Assembly (NCBI GenBank): GCA_964200075.2
Contig: CAXNAA020000400.1
Coordinates: 1-21,616 of the forward strand
Length of the DNA stretch: 21,616 bases
Origin: Sphacelaria rigidula
Lineage: Eukaryota; Phaeophyceae; Sphacelariales
Direction: 5' to 3'
Positions 20,271-21,616 of the stretch are shown piece by piece. The notes under the pieces were generated by a model. That model was not told the origin of the DNA. It was given only the letters and a program-made list of their open reading frames with translations, and made no database searches. The position numbers and the translations under genes are program-made. Within the stretch, counting starts at the first letter, position 1. Every line of letters starts with the position of its first letter.

Positions 20271-20822
20271 ACAGTAGTGGGCGGCCTAACTACTTATTTT
20301 GTGGCATTTTGTGATTTTTTTGTATTTGGCGATTTTCTTGGCCTCTTTTCGCCTGCCACCGCTCATCACATCGGGGATCTGAAGGTTTTTGTATCCGCTC
20401 CACATTACAACAGAAAAAATTATCTGCACTCAATACTGAGTGACTTCCGGGCTGGCCGGTCATCGGGGGTCCTGCCACGATTTAGCCCAGATTCTTACTC
20501 CTCTGTATTTCGGGTCGATCGAGTCTGTCCCGATAATATTTGTGAAGGAATGTGCACTTTGATTTTTTTGAAATTCTGCCTACTCATTGCACTATGGCCG
20601 AAAAACTGTGTACCACGATCAATAACACCCTCGTGATAAACAGGGTTTTCACCCGTTTCGCCTGACAACACCAACTAACACTGACTTCGGCACTGTGTTT
20701 CGAGGATGATCTGTTTATTGTACCAAAATCTACCGACGCCAGCAATATCGAGTTGCATTGAAGACTAGTACGCGAGTAAAAACCCCAAAACACCCCTGAG
20801 TAGTTAGACCGCCCACTACTGT
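20271..20822. mobile_element. Non-autonomous DNA transposon with terminal inverted repeats
   Basis: ACAGTAGTGGGCGG and its continuation at 20271-20294 match the reverse complement of 20799-20822 at 23 of 24 positions. Similarity continues inwards through T-rich and GT-rich blocks for another 25 bp or so. The 552-bp element has no transposase. A 162-codon frame (20148-20636) crosses the left end and is therefore probably spurious. The CAGT terminus recalls hAT or Tc1-like ends, but no clean target-site duplication is visible. Confidence 0.75.
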
Positions 20823-21616
20823 CTGTTTATCCACACAGCACCTACTGGTAAAATCAACTTGCTATGATGGCTAAGACGCATGTCTCATCAGTGCACCGAC
20901 GTCTGAAGCGATACACCGTTGCCGAAAGTTTACAGGTTGAGGGAAAGACATAACCACAGGCAGAAAATCCTTATTTGAGTAAGGCTACAAGCACAATCTT
21001 GACCTTGAACAATGACTGCTAGCGTGCACCATTTACTCGTTTACTCAACGTAAGCGTTGGGCGGTACAGCGTGAGTTTGTGCGATCGCGTCTCATATGCT
21101 AGAATGGTAAACGACCATCGTGTTAGTGGGATACGTCAATTGTCAATCAACGTGTCTCTTGTGCCAGCTCCTGGGGAATACTCTTGTTCAGTTTGTGTGC
21201 TGTGGTGGATAAAAATGAGCCGGAGTTTGAAACAGATATTTATGGACGTGTTCCACAGGTATGGGCGCGCCTGACCCACCAAACTGGGCAAAAAAAGTGT
21301 CACCCACCAAAATCACGAAAAGACAGGAACATATCGACTTTTGGGGCTTATTCAGGCCCGTCGGGTAAAATATGCCTAACATCATCGGAAGAGAAAATGA
21401 CATGGATCCAAAATTCATATAGAGAACCCTACCGTTACTTCTGTTGGTGTTTCACATATGCTGCATGCCACTGCGTAGCTTTTCGTCCATGCTTGCGATA
21501 CGATGGAATGTTAGGAGGCTAGTTAGGTTGATCCAACCCAACGCACACCGAGAACCCTCGGGCAAGGGCGGTACGTACATTCTTTGAACAAAGTGAGGCC
21601 TTGGTAGACCCCAAAT
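20823..21616. other. Nothing recognisable
   Basis: No homology, long frame or repeat pair was recognised. Overlapping frames near 21070-21522 on both strands look like chance. A small CAACG-TAAG-CGTTG hairpin lies near 21047-21060. Confidence 0.5.

Noticed and set aside
20148-20636. 162-codon plus-strand frame with hydrophobic segments
   Set aside because: It crosses the left terminal inverted repeat of the element at 20271-20822, so it joins unrelated sequences and has no recognisable domain.
1-21616. CRISPR arrays, bacterial operons, phage or plasmid functions
   Set aside because: No regularly spaced repeats, no ribosome binding sites or tightly packed frames; the spliced VPS53 shows the DNA is eukaryotic.

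Overview
The window looks like nuclear DNA of an intron-rich eukaryote. One conserved protein is split over many exons with canonical GT-AG introns, the spaces between exons are large and full of short interspersed repeats, and the standard genetic code fits every exon. There are no bacterial-style operons, ribosome binding sites or rRNA genes. The one recognisable protein is closer in style to protist, plant and algal VPS53 than to the animal form, so I infer a protist or alga. I cannot name the lineage.

The only confidently identified gene is VPS53, a subunit of the GARP/EARP endosome-to-Golgi tethering complexes, on the minus strand. I assembled nine exons between 13871 and 3598, joined by eight introns with compatible phases (247 bp to 2.8 kb). 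They read continuously as 658 residues plus a TGA stop and cover about the last three quarters of the protein. The first listed exon opens at a splice acceptor with an in-frame stop just upstream, so the N-terminal part (roughly 170-200 residues by comparison with known VPS53) must lie at higher coordinates. I could not find it between 13872 and 21616.

Layout. 1-3597: downstream of the VPS53 stop, no recognisable gene, with a diverged direct repeat, CAG/CTG runs, C-runs and a perfect hairpin. 3598-13871: VPS53, whose introns carry a tRNA-derived SINE, two long foldback (MITE-like) elements, a second SINE copy, and a pair of inverted diverged copies of a coding-looking segment. 13872-21616: no exon assignable to VPS53, but a different SINE with an AAGT-type tail (14971-15304), a tRNA-like T-arm fragment (about 17396-17421), a third copy of the first SINE (17984-18329), faint LINE-like motifs (18615-19664), and a terminal-inverted-repeat element (20271-20822).

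The most interesting material is the repeat content: a three-copy SINE family with a tRNA-like head, the 52-percent-identical inverted peptide pair in the largest VPS53 intron, and the TIR element. I found no convincing new multi-gene system. Most other open frames are about as long as chance predicts, or lie inside repeats.
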